A stretch of 64,000 nt of DNA from CAVQCT01 sp964371785 (GCA_964371785.1 CAYJOL010000004.1:348199-412198), one strand, 5' to 3'. Shown: positions 8,376-17,837, counted from the stretch's first letter. The notes: a model not told the origin generated them from the sequence alone. Numbers and translations are program-made.

Positions 8376-11006
8376 AAAACCGCGGATATAAGACGGTCGT
8401 TTCTGAATTATTTCGAGCGGCATGACCACCGGGTCGTGCCGTCTTCACCGGTCATTCCATTCGATGACCCGACCATATTGTTCACCAACGCCGGCATGAA
8501 CCAGTTCAAAGACGTCTTCACCGGTAAACGGAAAGTTGACTTCAAACGCGCGGCCAGCTCCCAGAAATGCATTCGCGCCGGCGGCAAACACAATGACCTC
8601 GACAATGTCGGGTTCACCGCCCGCCACCATACATTCTTTGAAATGCTCGGGAATTTCTCGTTCGGCGACTACTTCAAGGAACAGGCTATCGCGTATGCCT
8701 GGGAATGGATTACCAAAGAACTTAAACTGCCGGTTGATCGGCTGTACGCCACTGTTTATGAAACGGATGACGAGGCGTTCGACTTGTGGGGCAAAGTTGC
8801 TCCGCAGTTGAAGAACGGACGGATTCTTCGCTTCGGCAAGAAAGACAACTACTGGTCAATGGGTGATACCGGCCCGAACGGTCCCTGCTCGGAAATTCAT
8901 TTCGACCGGGGTGAAAAATACGGAACCGGACCATCGGATACCGTCAACGGCGAAACCGATCGTTTTGTTGAGATCTGGAATCTTGTATTCATGCAGTACG
9001 ATCAGCTGGGCGATGGCACAAGCAGGGATCTTCCGCGACCGTCGGTGGATACCGGAGCCGGTCTGGAACGAATCGCCGCCATCCTGCAAGGCGCGGATAC
9101 CAACTATGGAATCGACCTGTTTCAAAATATCATCAAGGCAATTTCCGAGATTACCGGCGCAAGATACGACGACAACCGATCATCGCATCACGTTATAGCT
9201 GATCATCTCCGGGCGTTGACGTTCGCCATTGCCGACGGCGCCGGGATATCAAACGAGGGGCAAGGGTATGTGCTGCGGCGAATTCTGCGGCGGGCGGCGC
9301 GTCATGGACGGCTCCTGGGCGCCCATCAGCCGTTTATCTATCGCCTCGTGCCGACTCTAGTCAAAGAGATGGGTGATGTTTACCCGGAAATTCGGGAGAA
9401 ACAGTCTCATATAGAAAATGTGATCAAGGTCGAAGAAGAATCTTTCGGTCGGACTCTGGAAACCGGCTTGGAACTGTTTGAAAAACTGGCTTCGACCGCC
9501 AGAAACAAAACTGTCTCCGGCGAAGATGTCTTTCGCCTCTATGACACCTATGGATTTCCGTACGACCTGACTGAGATTCTTGCCTCTGAAAAGGGCATGA
9601 CCCTAGACCGCGATGGTTTTGAGAAGGCGATGGATCGCCAGAAGGAGCAATCGCGCGCGGGAGGAAAATTCAAGGCCGAAGCTTCCGCTGTGCACGCCGT
9701 GCTGGACACGGCCAGTCTCGATCTTCCTCCGACGACATTTGTCCGCGAAAGCCTGACGCTGGAGACCAGTTTGTACGGTGTGTTTGGGCTGCCATCGAAC
9801 GGTTCGCATCAGCAGGCGGTCGCTCTCATCCTGAACGAGACCCCGTTCTATGCCGAGTCCGGCGGACAAATCAGCGATACTGGTAGTATTTCCGGTCCAT
9901 CGTTCGAGGTAGCAGTCTCGGATTTGCAAAAGTATCAGGACTACTATGTACACGAAGGGCTGATTCTCGCCGGTTCGCTGGCTGATATCGAGAAATATGC
10001 CCGAGACCGGGGCAAGGTAACCGCGCGAGTTGATGTCGATCGTCGCTGGGATATCATGCGCAATCACACGGTCACGCATCTGGCGCACGCCGCTCTTCGC
10101 AGGGTTCTGGGCGAACACATAAAACAGTCCGGTTCGTATGTCGGGCCGGAGCATATGCGCTTCGACTTTTCGCATCATCAGCCGATGACACCCGAGGAGA
10201 TACGCGAAGTCGAAGGGATCGTTAACCAAGAAATCCTCAAGGGCACGCCGGTTATCACCCAGGTGATGGATCTTGAATTGGCGCGGAAGACCGGTGCGAT
10301 GGCGCTGTTCGGTGAAAAATACGAAGACAAGGTACGGGTGGTGACGGTAGATGACTTCTCGAAAGAGCTTTGCGGTGGTACCCATGTTTCGCAGGTCAGT
10401 CAGATCGGACCGTTTTTCATAACCCTGGAAACGGGAGTAGCCTCAGGCGTCAGACGACTTGAAGCAATCACTGGCCGCGCGGCGATAAGGTACATGCTCG
10501 ATGTCAAGCAGTTCCGCCGCGAGGTTGCCTCAGCAGTCGGCCGTCCCGAAGCAGATGCGTTGGCCGGGGTCGAGACCCTCCGCGAACAGAACATCGCGCT
10601 ACAAAAAGAATTGAAGAAGGTCAAGGCTGACATGTTCTCCGGAGGTGGGAAGTCGGTCGGCGAGGAACAGATAGTCGGCAAGGTCGTTTTGATCACGCAC
10701 GATTTCGGCGATACCGATCGCGATATCATGGCGGGATGGCTCGATGGCCTCAAGGAGCAGAATCGGCCGCTGGTGGCAATGGCGCTGGGTCGTGTAGGTG
10801 GCAAAGGCACCTTCATGGCGGCGGCGAGTCATGCCGCGTCCACGGATTTCAAAATTGACACCGGGAATCTGTCCCGGGAACTGCTGTCGAAATTCGGCGG
10901 CCGCGGAGGCGGCAAGCCAACCTTCGCGCAGGGAAGCGTAGCTGATAACACCGACGCAGGAGCGCTGTTTAACGAAGCTCGTTCGCTCCTGTCAAAACAT
11001 GGATGA
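8373..11006 (+). CDS. alaS: Alanyl-tRNA synthetase
   Basis: Charges tRNA-Ala with alanine in the cytoplasm. Read from ATC at 8373 the protein has 877 residues, the normal length. Domains in order: class II catalytic core with the signature PSSPVIPFDDPTILFTNAGM, the tRNA-recognition region, the editing domain with HTVTHLAH and CGGTH zinc motifs (about residues 575 and 675), and the C-terminal DHHA1/C-Ala domain with the glycine-rich FGGRGGGKPTFAQG. No ATG/GTG/TTG exists in frame between the preceding stop (8343) and GTG 8436; starting at 8436 would delete the conserved first helix, so the ATC start is inferred. It follows recX by 16 bases and overlaps the GGGPS-like gene by 8 bases. Confidence 0.95.
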   Translation: MKTADIRRSFLNYFERHDHRVVPSSPVIPFDDPTILFTNAGMNQFKDVFTGKRKVDFKRAASSQKCIRAGGKHNDLDNVGFTARHHTFFEMLGNFSFGDYFKEQAIAYAWEWITKELKLPVDRLYATVYETDDEAFDLWGKVAPQLKNGRILRFGKKDNYWSMGDTGPNGPCSEIHFDRGEKYGTGPSDTVNGETDRFVEIWNLVFMQYDQLGDGTSRDLPRPSVDTGAGLERIAAILQGADTNYGIDLFQNIIKAISEITGARYDDNRSSHHVIADHLRALTFAIADGAGISNEGQGYVLRRILRRAARHGRLLGAHQPFIYRLVPTLVKEMGDVYPEIREKQSHIENVIKVEEESFGRTLETGLELFEKLASTARNKTVSGEDVFRLYDTYGFPYDLTEILASEKGMTLDRDGFEKAMDRQKEQSRAGGKFKAEASAVHAVLDTASLDLPPTTFVRESLTLETSLYGVFGLPSNGSHQQAVALILNETPFYAESGGQISDTGSISGPSFEVAVSDLQKYQDYYVHEGLILAGSLADIEKYARDRGKVTARVDVDRRWDIMRNHTVTHLAHAALRRVLGEHIKQSGSYVGPEHMRFDFSHHQPMTPEEIREVEGIVNQEILKGTPVITQVMDLELARKTGAMALFGEKYEDKVRVVTVDDFSKELCGGTHVSQVSQIGPFFITLETGVASGVRRLEAITGRAAIRYMLDVKQFRREVASAVGRPEADALAGVETLREQNIALQKELKKVKADMFSGGGKSVGEEQIVGKVVLITHDFGDTDRDIMAGWLDGLKEQNRPLVAMALGRVGGKGTFMAAASHAASTDFKIDTGNLSRELLSKFGGRGGGKPTFAQGSVADNTDAGALFNEARSLLSKHG

Positions 11007-11778
11007 AAAAGTGAACGGTTCAGGTGTCTTTTATTATTTGATGCAGACGCGTGAACGCCGAGGCGGTGGGTTCCTCCTGTTAATCGACCCGGACAAAACG
11101 CCGGAGCGAACTTTTGTTCCGCTGGCGGAAGCGGCGGCCGACTGCGGTGTCGATGCCATCCTTGTGGGCAGCTCCTTCATGATGGATTCGTCGTTCACGT
11201 CAGGTGTTCGTCAAATCAAGAAAGCAACTACACTGCCCGTCATCATCTTTCCCGGCTCTTTCGCCCAGATTACGCCCGACGCCGACGCGATTCTGTTCAG
11301 CTCGCTCATCTCGGGAAGAAATCCATCGTACCTGATCGAAGAACAAGTTAAAGGTGCCCCGCTCGTCAAGAAGACAGGGATCGAACCGATACCGACCGGC
11401 TACATCCTGGTTGAATCCGGCCCGCTCACGTCGGTACAGTATATTTCCGGCACGATGCCCATTCCCCGCTCCAAGCACGATATCGCCTGTGCCCATGCTC
11501 TGGCGGCACAGTATCTCGGGATGAAGCTGGTATATCTGGAAGCCGGCTCCGGCGCCCAGATGCCGGTCCCGGTTGATATGATTAGCGCAGTTGCATCGTA
11601 TGCGGACATTCCGATAGTGACCGGCGGGGGCCTGCGCACGCCGGAAGACTGTGCTGCGAGGGTTGAAGCCGGGGCATCGTTTATTGTGGTCGGCAATTGC
11701 CTTGAGCCGGAGAACGGACAGTCCCTTTTACGGGAATTGACTGCGGCCGCGCACCTGAAGGAGTCGGTGAGTATATGA
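10999..11778 (+). CDS. Geranylgeranylglyceryl phosphate synthase family protein (GGGPS/PcrB-like)
   Basis: GGGPS-family enzymes join a prenyl diphosphate to sn-glycerol-1-phosphate, the first committed step of archaeal ether lipids. Bacterial homologues (Bacteroidetes group II, PcrB of Firmicutes) make prenylglyceryl phosphates. The 259 residues form a TIM barrel with the family landmarks LLLIDPDKT (27-35), VGSS (56-59), FPGS (84-87), GYILVESG (134-141), YLEAGSGA (178-185), VTGGGLRTPEDC (206-217) and FIVVGN near 231. The length fits the long group II enzymes rather than short PcrB. It overlaps alaS by 8 bases and gmhA by 4 (ATGA), so it lies inside an operon with LPS genes. Prenyl chain length cannot be read with confidence. 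Confidence 0.88.
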   Translation: MDEKVNGSGVFYYLMQTRERRGGGFLLLIDPDKTPERTFVPLAEAAADCGVDAILVGSSFMMDSSFTSGVRQIKKATTLPVIIFPGSFAQITPDADAILFSSLISGRNPSYLIEEQVKGAPLVKKTGIEPIPTGYILVESGPLTSVQYISGTMPIPRSKHDIACAHALAAQYLGMKLVYLEAGSGAQMPVPVDMISAVASYADIPIVTGGGLRTPEDCAARVEAGASFIVVGNCLEPENGQSLLRELTAAAHLKESVSI

Positions 11779-12362
11779 ACAGCGAACAGAAATTGATGCG
11801 GCTGAGAAAATTAGCCGAAGAGTCCGCGATTTTGAGGAAATCGGTCGCCGAGCAGCTCGGACCGAGAATTCTCGAAACAGCGGCGTTGATATCTGGCGTG
11901 ATCGGTGCCGGCGGGAAATTGCTCATTGCCGGCAACGGTGGATCGGCCGCCGATGCATCGCACTTTGCCGGGGAACTGATAGTACGCCTCTCGTCCGACA
12001 AGAATCGCCAGTCGCTTCCGGCCGTTTCTCTGTCGGCTGATCCGGTTATCATGACGGCGGCCTCGAATGACTACGGGTTCGAAAATGTATTTGCCCGACA
12101 GGTGGAAGGACTCGGCAATAAGGGCGATATGCTTTTCGTTATCTCGACCTCAGGCAACTCGCCTAATCTGGTCAGGGCCACTCAAGCCGCACACGAGCGT
12201 TCGATGCTCACGGTCGGCTTGTTGGGAGGAAGCGGCGGACGCCTGGCCAATATAGTCGAAAGAGCGCTGATTGTTCCGCACCCATCGACTCAACGAATCC
12301 AGGAAGAGCACATTTTCATCATCCATCATCTGGTTGAACTGATCGAAAGCGATCTGTTTTAG
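11775..12362 (+). CDS. gmhA: D-sedoheptulose 7-phosphate isomerase
   Basis: GmhA turns sedoheptulose 7-phosphate into D-glycero-D-manno-heptose 7-phosphate, the first step of ADP-heptose synthesis for the LPS inner core. The 195 residues match the family. The SIS-domain phosphate site is GNGGSAADASHFAGEL (about 54-69, including the Glu that acts in isomerisation), followed by ISTSGNSPN (117-125) and EEHIFIIHHLVE near the C-terminus with the second catalytic His. The start overlaps the GGGPS-like gene by ATGA, and its stop abuts the O-antigen ligase start. The later heptose genes (hldE, gmhB) are not in this window. Confidence 0.93.
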   Translation: MNSEQKLMRLRKLAEESAILRKSVAEQLGPRILETAALISGVIGAGGKLLIAGNGGSAADASHFAGELIVRLSSDKNRQSLPAVSLSADPVIMTAASNDYGFENVFARQVEGLGNKGDMLFVISTSGNSPNLVRATQAAHERSMLTVGLLGGSGGRLANIVERALIVPHPSTQRIQEEHIFIIHHLVELIESDLF

Positions 12363-13634
12363 ATGTCGCGTGCCAGCCTACAGACACTCCAAGGGGCGTT
12401 GGCAGTTTTCTTCGCCCTGTTCGCTTTTGCCTCAACTTTCTCAATCGCTCTTGCTCAGATATCTTTTGGCATAACGCTGTCTTTATTTCTGGTAGTGGTC
12501 GCAATCCAACGTTATAATCCATTCACCCCAAAGCTTAGAATCTTCTACCTGTTTATTGGATTATATGTTTTCTGGATGCTGCTCGCGACCACCCTCGGCA
12601 AGACTCCTGTGAAGTCCGTGCTTATGATCAAGGAAGAGTGGCTCTTTCTGATAATTCCGATCGGCATTTATATATTGGCAGATAATCGGTACCGCACATG
12701 GGTTTCCCGTGCATTCATGGCCGGTATCATACTCTTTTCGATATATGGGATTATTCAGCATTTTACCGGATTTTACTGGCCCAAGCGGCTCGCTCCTAAT
12801 GCGGCGTTTGACTACGGATATATTGTCAAAGGTACTTTTCCGCATTCCCTTACTTTCGGCAACTACTACGGTACAGCTGCTGCCTTTCTGGCGGCGTTCG
12901 CCGTCGTGGGCTGGCGGGAGATGGGGAAGACGGATCGATGGCTGTCCGCGGTTGGGGCGGTACTCGCGATAATAGTCACTGTTTTTTCATATAGTCGTGG
13001 AGCCATTCTCGGTCTGATCATCAGTCTGCTTCTACTCGGTCTGTTGCTTAAAAAACGGTGGTTCACGGTCTCATTACTGAGCCTGCTGACAATAACTCTG
13101 GTGGCAGTGATCGCGGTCACCCCTGTTCGATCCCGTCTTGCCCAGATTATGGAGCGTGACTTGAACACAGCCGATGAAGGAAGCCGCCTCTTTATCTGGA
13201 GCCATTCGCTTGAGATTGTCGAAGCTCACCCGGTTTTTGGTGTGGGTCAGGGAAACTTTCAGGAGGAATATATAGACCGACTGCCGCCCGATGCCCCGGA
13301 GTACCGGAAGTACACACACGCGCATAACGATTTGCTTAACGTCGCCGCAATTTCGGGCTTGCCTGGGATGCTATTCTTCCTTGGCAAGTGGATTGCCGGT
13401 TTTGCCTTGTGCTGGATGGGCTGGCGTCAACAAAGGCAGTTCTCGGGCAGATTGAGGTATTTCGCGGCCGGGTTAATAGGCTCAGTAATGTTCTTCATTT
13501 CGTCGCTGACAGAAGCGTCATTTGCCGACGAGGAGGTCCGCGAGTTGCTTATGTTCGTATGGGCCATGGGACTCTGGCAATGGTCCACGGCCGAGGACGA
13601 AAAGATTGAATCGAAAGCCGGCGCTCAAGCGTAA
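12363..13634 (+). CDS. O-antigen ligase / polymerase family membrane protein (Wzy_C)
   Basis: Integral membrane protein of 423 residues with about ten to twelve hydrophobic segments. It carries the Wzy_C/WaaL motif region: a large periplasmic loop with RLFIWSHSLEIVEAHPVFG and the conserved HAHNDLLNVAAISGLPG. Such proteins join O-polysaccharide to lipid A-core, or polymerise O units. WaaL-type ligase is favoured by the single-loop layout and by gmhA immediately upstream, but ligase and polymerase cannot be separated by eye. It starts directly after the gmhA stop codon with no gap. Confidence 0.85.
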   Translation: MSRASLQTLQGALAVFFALFAFASTFSIALAQISFGITLSLFLVVVAIQRYNPFTPKLRIFYLFIGLYVFWMLLATTLGKTPVKSVLMIKEEWLFLIIPIGIYILADNRYRTWVSRAFMAGIILFSIYGIIQHFTGFYWPKRLAPNAAFDYGYIVKGTFPHSLTFGNYYGTAAAFLAAFAVVGWREMGKTDRWLSAVGAVLAIIVTVFSYSRGAILGLIISLLLLGLLLKKRWFTVSLLSLLTITLVAVIAVTPVRSRLAQIMERDLNTADEGSRLFIWSHSLEIVEAHPVFGVGQGNFQEEYIDRLPPDAPEYRKYTHAHNDLLNVAAISGLPGMLFFLGKWIAGFALCWMGWRQQRQFSGRLRYFAAGLIGSVMFFISSLTEASFADEEVRELLMFVWAMGLWQWSTAEDEKIESKAGAQA

Positions 13635-13640
13635 AACTTC

Positions 13641-13669
13641 TTGACAATCGGCCTGTCAAGACCTTTAGT
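13641..13669 (+). promoter_or_regulatory. Candidate promoter for the small membrane protein gene
   Basis: A perfect -35 TTGACA (13641-13646) is followed after 17 bases by TTTAGT (13664-13669), a weak -10. The predicted transcript start would lie only about 5 bases before the ATG at 13681, giving a nearly leaderless message, as also seen before obg and lptB in this window. Confidence 0.3.
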
Positions 13670-13680
13670 TGGAATTACTT

Positions 13681-13938
13681 ATGGCAATCAAACCGAAAAA
13701 GACTATTGAAACGAAGGCTGTCGAAGAATCTGAGTGGCCGTATGGCACCAGGAACTACATAGCTTTCGCTGTCGCCTTGTTAGTGATCATCATCGGGTTC
13801 ATCTTCCTCGGCCAGGGCTCGATCACCCTCGCTCCATTTTTGCTCGTGGTCGGCTATTGCGTGCTGCTTCCGATTGCCCTGATTATCAAAGGCAAGCCGG
13901 ATCAGACCGAGCCAACGATCAATAATCAAGCCGAATAA
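13681..13938 (+). CDS. Small two-helix membrane protein (DUF3098-like)
   Basis: 85 residues: a charged N-terminal tail (AIKPKKTIETKAVEESEW), two transmembrane helices at roughly 29-47 (IAFAVALLVIIIGFIFLG) and 54-73 (APFLLVVGYCVLLPIALII), and a short polar C-terminus. The layout resembles the DUF3098 family of FCB bacteria, whose role is unknown; this assignment is tentative. ATG at 13681 is preferred over TTG at 13669, which falls within the likely promoter. The gene ends 24 bases before a strong terminator, so it closes the alaS-to-ligase transcript or forms its own unit. Confidence 0.7.
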   Translation: MAIKPKKTIETKAVEESEWPYGTRNYIAFAVALLVIIIGFIFLGQGSITLAPFLLVVGYCVLLPIALIIKGKPDQTEPTINNQAE

Positions 13939-13962
13939 CGGCCGGCGAAGCAGAAGATCTCG

Positions 13963-13992
13963 AGAACGGCTATCTGGCCGTTCTTTTTTTTT
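13963..13992 (+). terminator. Intrinsic terminator
   Basis: An 8-bp stem AGAACGGC / GCCGTTCT (13963-13970 and 13977-13984) with a 6-base loop is followed by a run of nine T. It closes the transcription unit that ends with the small membrane protein gene. Confidence 0.9.
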
Positions 13993-14071
13993 GCCTCCCC
14001 GCGCCTTGCGTCAAACTCAGTCCCCGGCTATACTTATGCGTGACCAGCAGAACCACCAAGGCCGCCGTTTC

Positions 14072-15208
14072 ATGAGCAATTACACTATCGGCATTCTATG
14101 TCCGTCGCCCTCTTGGGGAGGACTGGAAATGAATGTTGAACGGATGAGCCGATGGCTCCACGCTCGCGGACATCGCATCGTCTTCTTCGGTGATCCGGAT
14201 TCCATTCTCTTCAAGCGGCTGGCCGATACTCAAGGAGTAGCTGTCCACCCAGTCAGGTCATCGTCGAAGACCTCCGATCTGATTCTGGCTCCACATCTCG
14301 CACAGCTTATCAAACGGGAAGGGATTCAATTTCTGATCTCCAATCTCAACCGTAATTTTCTGCTTATCGCGCTTACGAAAAGAATGCTGCCCCGCGATTG
14401 TCGATTGATTTACTTGCAGCACATGCACGTCGGCAGTACCAAGAGAGATTGGTGGCATACCTTCATGTATCGTCAACTCGACGCCTGGGTCACGCCACTG
14501 GAAATCTTCTCCGACCCGCTCCTCCGGAAAACCCGGTTGACTTCCGGGCAGATTACAGTCATTCCATTTGGCGTTGACCTTACCAGACTCACCTCTGCCT
14601 TACCATCAAAAGAAGAGGCGCGCAAGCAGCTGCAACTGCCATCGAACAGCCTCATTGCCGGTGTGGTGGGACGACTCGATCCGAAAAAGTGCCAGCATGT
14701 TCTAGTTGAGGCATGTGCGTCGGTCAGAAAGGCCGGTCACGACTTACACGTACTGATTGTCGGAGACGAATCGATGCACGAGAAGACAGATTACACAGAG
14801 CAGCTCAGGAGTCTTGTCTCACGACTTGGATTGGAAACGGTAGTGCATTTTCATCCGCATTTTGACCGAGTTGAACTTGCGTACGCTGCGATGGATATAT
14901 TCGCGCTCACCTCGCAGTCCGAAACATACGGCATGGTGACGATTGAAGCAATGGCATCGGGACTTCCGGTGATCGGCACGAACGAAGGCGGTACGCCGGG
15001 AATACTGACAGATCAAGTGAACGGCCTGCTGGTGCCGCCTCTTGATGCAGAGAGTCTTGCCACCGCGCTCATTCAGTTGGCGTCGGATGACGTTCTGCGC
15101 AGGCGACTTGGTTCAACTGCCCGTCGAGATGCCTGTGAGAAGTACTCGTATCAGCGTCAATGTGAACTCTGGGAGGCACTTCTGGCACGACTCTCCGAAT
15201 CACGTTGA
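14072..15208 (+). CDS. GT4-family glycosyltransferase
   Basis: A 378-residue GT-B fold glycosyltransferase that adds a sugar from a nucleotide donor to an acceptor, probably in LPS or exopolysaccharide assembly. The N-terminal half has the glycine-rich PSWGGLEMNVERMSRWL; the C-terminal half has VGRLDPKKCQHVLVEA and the EX7E donor-binding motif (SETYGMVTIEAMASGLPV). ATG at 14072 (MSNYTIGILC) is chosen because the fold starts there; an upstream in-frame ATG at 14036 and the longer frame run back into the terminator. Sugar specificity unknown. Its 3' end converges on the nucleotidyltransferase fusion gene, with about 100 bases between them. Confidence 0.88.
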   Translation: MSNYTIGILCPSPSWGGLEMNVERMSRWLHARGHRIVFFGDPDSILFKRLADTQGVAVHPVRSSSKTSDLILAPHLAQLIKREGIQFLISNLNRNFLLIALTKRMLPRDCRLIYLQHMHVGSTKRDWWHTFMYRQLDAWVTPLEIFSDPLLRKTRLTSGQITVIPFGVDLTRLTSALPSKEEARKQLQLPSNSLIAGVVGRLDPKKCQHVLVEACASVRKAGHDLHVLIVGDESMHEKTDYTEQLRSLVSRLGLETVVHFHPHFDRVELAYAAMDIFALTSQSETYGMVTIEAMASGLPVIGTNEGGTPGILTDQVNGLLVPPLDAESLATALIQLASDDVLRRRLGSTARRDACEKYSYQRQCELWEALLARLSESR

Positions 15209-15310
15209 GGAGGCTGTACTCCCCCCGTCCAAAAATGTCATACAGCCGGAGAAAAACAGTTCGGCCTTGACCAAGCGACACCGAAGGTATCACCTTCTGT
15301 CAGTCGATGG

Positions 15311-17812
15311 TCAGGATAGTTGGTATTGCTCGACATACTCCTTGTAACGTCCGATCAGACCTGATACATGTTCACGATCACGGGATTCGGCGTAAATCTT
15401 AAACGACGCGGTAATCCGGTCAGGCGTAACCAGCACCCAACCCTCATCCTCAAATATTCTGACTCCATCTATCAGCTGACGTCTCTTGTCCGAGGAGTTT
15501 ATGATGAGCTGGCGCATGACCGTTCCCTTTTTGGACCACGGACAAGGAACGGACATCGATTGCCGATGCAGATTCTCGAATTTTTTGCGGACAGTACCGA
15601 AACGGGTTTTATTCCGGGCCAACATTTCCAGAATCTTAACCCCTGTCAACATGGCATCGGCCCCCATTTGGAAACCCGGGAAAATGAAGCCGCCGCGGGT
15701 ACCGCCGACAAAATCGACTTCCCCGGACCGGAATATCTCCATCATGCTGAGGTGGTCATTGGCCACCCGCACGACCTCCACGGCATGTTCACCGGCAATC
15801 TCCTCCACGCCCATCGACGCTCCCACCGGCACGGCGATCTTCCTGCACTTGTGCGTCCTCAGGAACAGATCGGTGACGATGAGCAGCATTAACTGCGAGT
15901 CCACCGGCTTTCCGAGCTCATCGACAACCGTCAATTTCTCGGCCGCCGGGTTGAGGATAAACCCGATGTCGGCATGCAGGGAGCTGACGATTGAAGACAT
16001 CTGGACGATCGCCTGTGCATGTTCTTCGGGTGAAGTCGAGAATTTTCTCGGATTGAGACTGGCGTTCAATTCAATCGCCGATATACCCAGCTCGGTAAAC
16101 AGAGTGGGGAATATCTGGCTCGAGGACCCGTTCGAGTGATCGATGACGATCTTGAAACCGGCCTTGCGGATAACATCGCTGTCAATATTCTGCATGAACA
16201 TTTCGCGATAGTCCTCGAGCACTTGTTGCGGGTTATCCAGGTGTCCGATATTGTCGAGCGACGCCCGCTCGAAGTCCTCGCCGAAATACATCCGCTCGAC
16301 TTTTTTGGTCTTGGCCGTGGGAAGGTCCAGACCGTTGCCGTCGAAGAAAATACAGTCGATTAACCGATAATCTTCGGGATTATGACGGACATAGATTCCG
16401 GCGTTGTAATGTCCTTTCAGCAAACAGAATCGTACAACCGGAACCGGCAGGGTCTCGATGTCTGAAACGTTGGCTCCGGCGGCAAGAAGCCCGGCGATAA
16501 GACCGCGTTTGAGCAGGCGCGACGTATCCGACGCATCGCGGCTGATCACCACGGCATGTTTCTGACCGAGAAACGCCCCGAATGCGGCGCCGACCTTCAC
16601 GGACATCTCAGGCGTGATTTCAGTCAGGGCAAGACCTGTAATTTTTGAGTTGGTGAACAGCTCACGGTTCCACTTTTCCCCCCACACCATAGATGTCGAC
16701 ACAATCGCGCCATCGTCCACCGTCTTCCCCGGCCAGACTTTGCAGTTTGCCTTGACCGTTGCAGAGTTGCCAATCACACATTCATCGGAAATGATGACAT
16801 GGTCAAGCAATTGAACATTGCTACCTATACGCGTCTGCGCGCAGATCATAGCGCTGTCAAACAGGCACTCCCGTCCGATATTGTTATCAGTCCAGATAAT
16901 CGAGTTCTTGATATCGCATCCGGCCCCGATACGACTCCTCGTGCCCACTATGCAGTTGTGCAGACTGGCGCCGTCATCTATCGCTACATCATCACCCAGC
17001 ACAACCTTGCCGGAAAAAGTCACCCCCTGGCCGATATGCGTATTCGTCCCGCTGGTGAGCTCGTACTTATCAGTTTTCTCCGGTCGTGTTCCCAATTTCA
17101 GGTCGAGGTGTCCGTTGAAAAAGTCAACATGTACACGCTGATATTCGTCGACATTCCCGACATCCTTCCAGTAACCGGACATGATCTTGCCGTACAGACC
17201 CATTTTCTCGGCTAACATGAGCGGAAAGAGGTTCTGGGAAAAATCAAAATTCGTCCGCGGTGGAATGAGCTTCACGGCCTGAGGCTGTAGCAGATAAATG
17301 CCGGTATTGATTGTGTCTGAGAAAGCTTCGCCCCAGGAGGGCTTCTCCAGAAAGCGGTCAATCCTGCCGTCATCCTGTGTGATCACTATTCCGTACGCAA
17401 GCGGGTTCTCGATGTGGGTTAACAGAATGGTCGCCTGAGACTGCTTCTGTTGATGCCATTCGATTGCTTCGGTCAGGTTGAAATCGGTGATCAAATCCCC
17501 GGAAATGATCAGGACCGGCTCGTTTACTTCGTCGAGCGCATAACGCACTGCCCCGGCGGTCCCATAGTCCTCTTCCGGCTTGACATAATCCATCCTGACA
17601 CCAAAAGCCGACCCGTCACGGAAGTAATTCTGGATCTTGTCGGATTGAAAGTACAACAGAGATGTGATATCGGCGATACCGTGCAGGCGCAGGAGGTTTA
17701 CGACATGCTCCATTATCGGGATGTTGCCGATCGGAACCATCGGCTTGGGTATATTCACTGTCAACGGTCTGAGGCGGGTTCCAAAACCACCGGCCATGAT
17801 GATCGCTTTCAT
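15311..17812 (-). CDS. Sugar-1-phosphate guanylyltransferase fused to a phosphomannomutase-like domain
   Basis: 833 residues in three parts. Residues 1-240 are an NTP-transferase domain (GGFGTRLRPLT at 8-18, SGDLITD near 109, ENPLAYGIV), of the mannose-1-phosphate guanylyltransferase type. Residues 250-370 are left-handed beta-helix hexapeptide repeats. Residues 400-833 resemble alpha-D-phosphohexomutases. This last part lacks the mutase hallmarks: the phospho-Ser motif TASHNP is YVRHNP here (Arg at 476), and the Mg-binding DGDxDR is NPAAEK (621-626). Guanylyltransferase activity is likely; mutase activity is doubtful. AAGGA stands 7 bases before the ATG. Similar long fusions occur in several phyla. 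Confidence 0.85.
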   Translation of the reverse strand: MKAIIMAGGFGTRLRPLTVNIPKPMVPIGNIPIMEHVVNLLRLHGIADITSLLYFQSDKIQNYFRDGSAFGVRMDYVKPEEDYGTAGAVRYALDEVNEPVLIISGDLITDFNLTEAIEWHQQKQSQATILLTHIENPLAYGIVITQDDGRIDRFLEKPSWGEAFSDTINTGIYLLQPQAVKLIPPRTNFDFSQNLFPLMLAEKMGLYGKIMSGYWKDVGNVDEYQRVHVDFFNGHLDLKLGTRPEKTDKYELTSGTNTHIGQGVTFSGKVVLGDDVAIDDGASLHNCIVGTRSRIGAGCDIKNSIIWTDNNIGRECLFDSAMICAQTRIGSNVQLLDHVIISDECVIGNSATVKANCKVWPGKTVDDGAIVSTSMVWGEKWNRELFTNSKITGLALTEITPEMSVKVGAAFGAFLGQKHAVVISRDASDTSRLLKRGLIAGLLAAGANVSDIETLPVPVVRFCLLKGHYNAGIYVRHNPEDYRLIDCIFFDGNGLDLPTAKTKKVERMYFGEDFERASLDNIGHLDNPQQVLEDYREMFMQNIDSDVIRKAGFKIVIDHSNGSSSQIFPTLFTELGISAIELNASLNPRKFSTSPEEHAQAIVQMSSIVSSLHADIGFILNPAAEKLTVVDELGKPVDSQLMLLIVTDLFLRTHKCRKIAVPVGASMGVEEIAGEHAVEVVRVANDHLSMMEIFRSGEVDFVGGTRGGFIFPGFQMGADAMLTGVKILEMLARNKTRFGTVRKKFENLHRQSMSVPCPWSKKGTVMRQLIINSSDKRRQLIDGVRIFEDEGWVLVTPDRITASFKIYAESRDREHVSGLIGRYKEYVEQYQLS

Positions 17813-17837
17813 GTGCTTTCCTTATGCATCTACCGGT

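Noticed and set aside
13382..13397. Second TGGCA-N6-TTGC sigma54-like match
   Set aside because: It is inside the coding sequence of the O-antigen ligase, ends in C in place of W, and is probably a chance match; it shows that the pattern alone is not proof.
15209..15310. GGCTGTA/TACAGCC inverted repeat between convergent genes as terminator
   Set aside because: Loop of over 20 bases and no T-run on either side.
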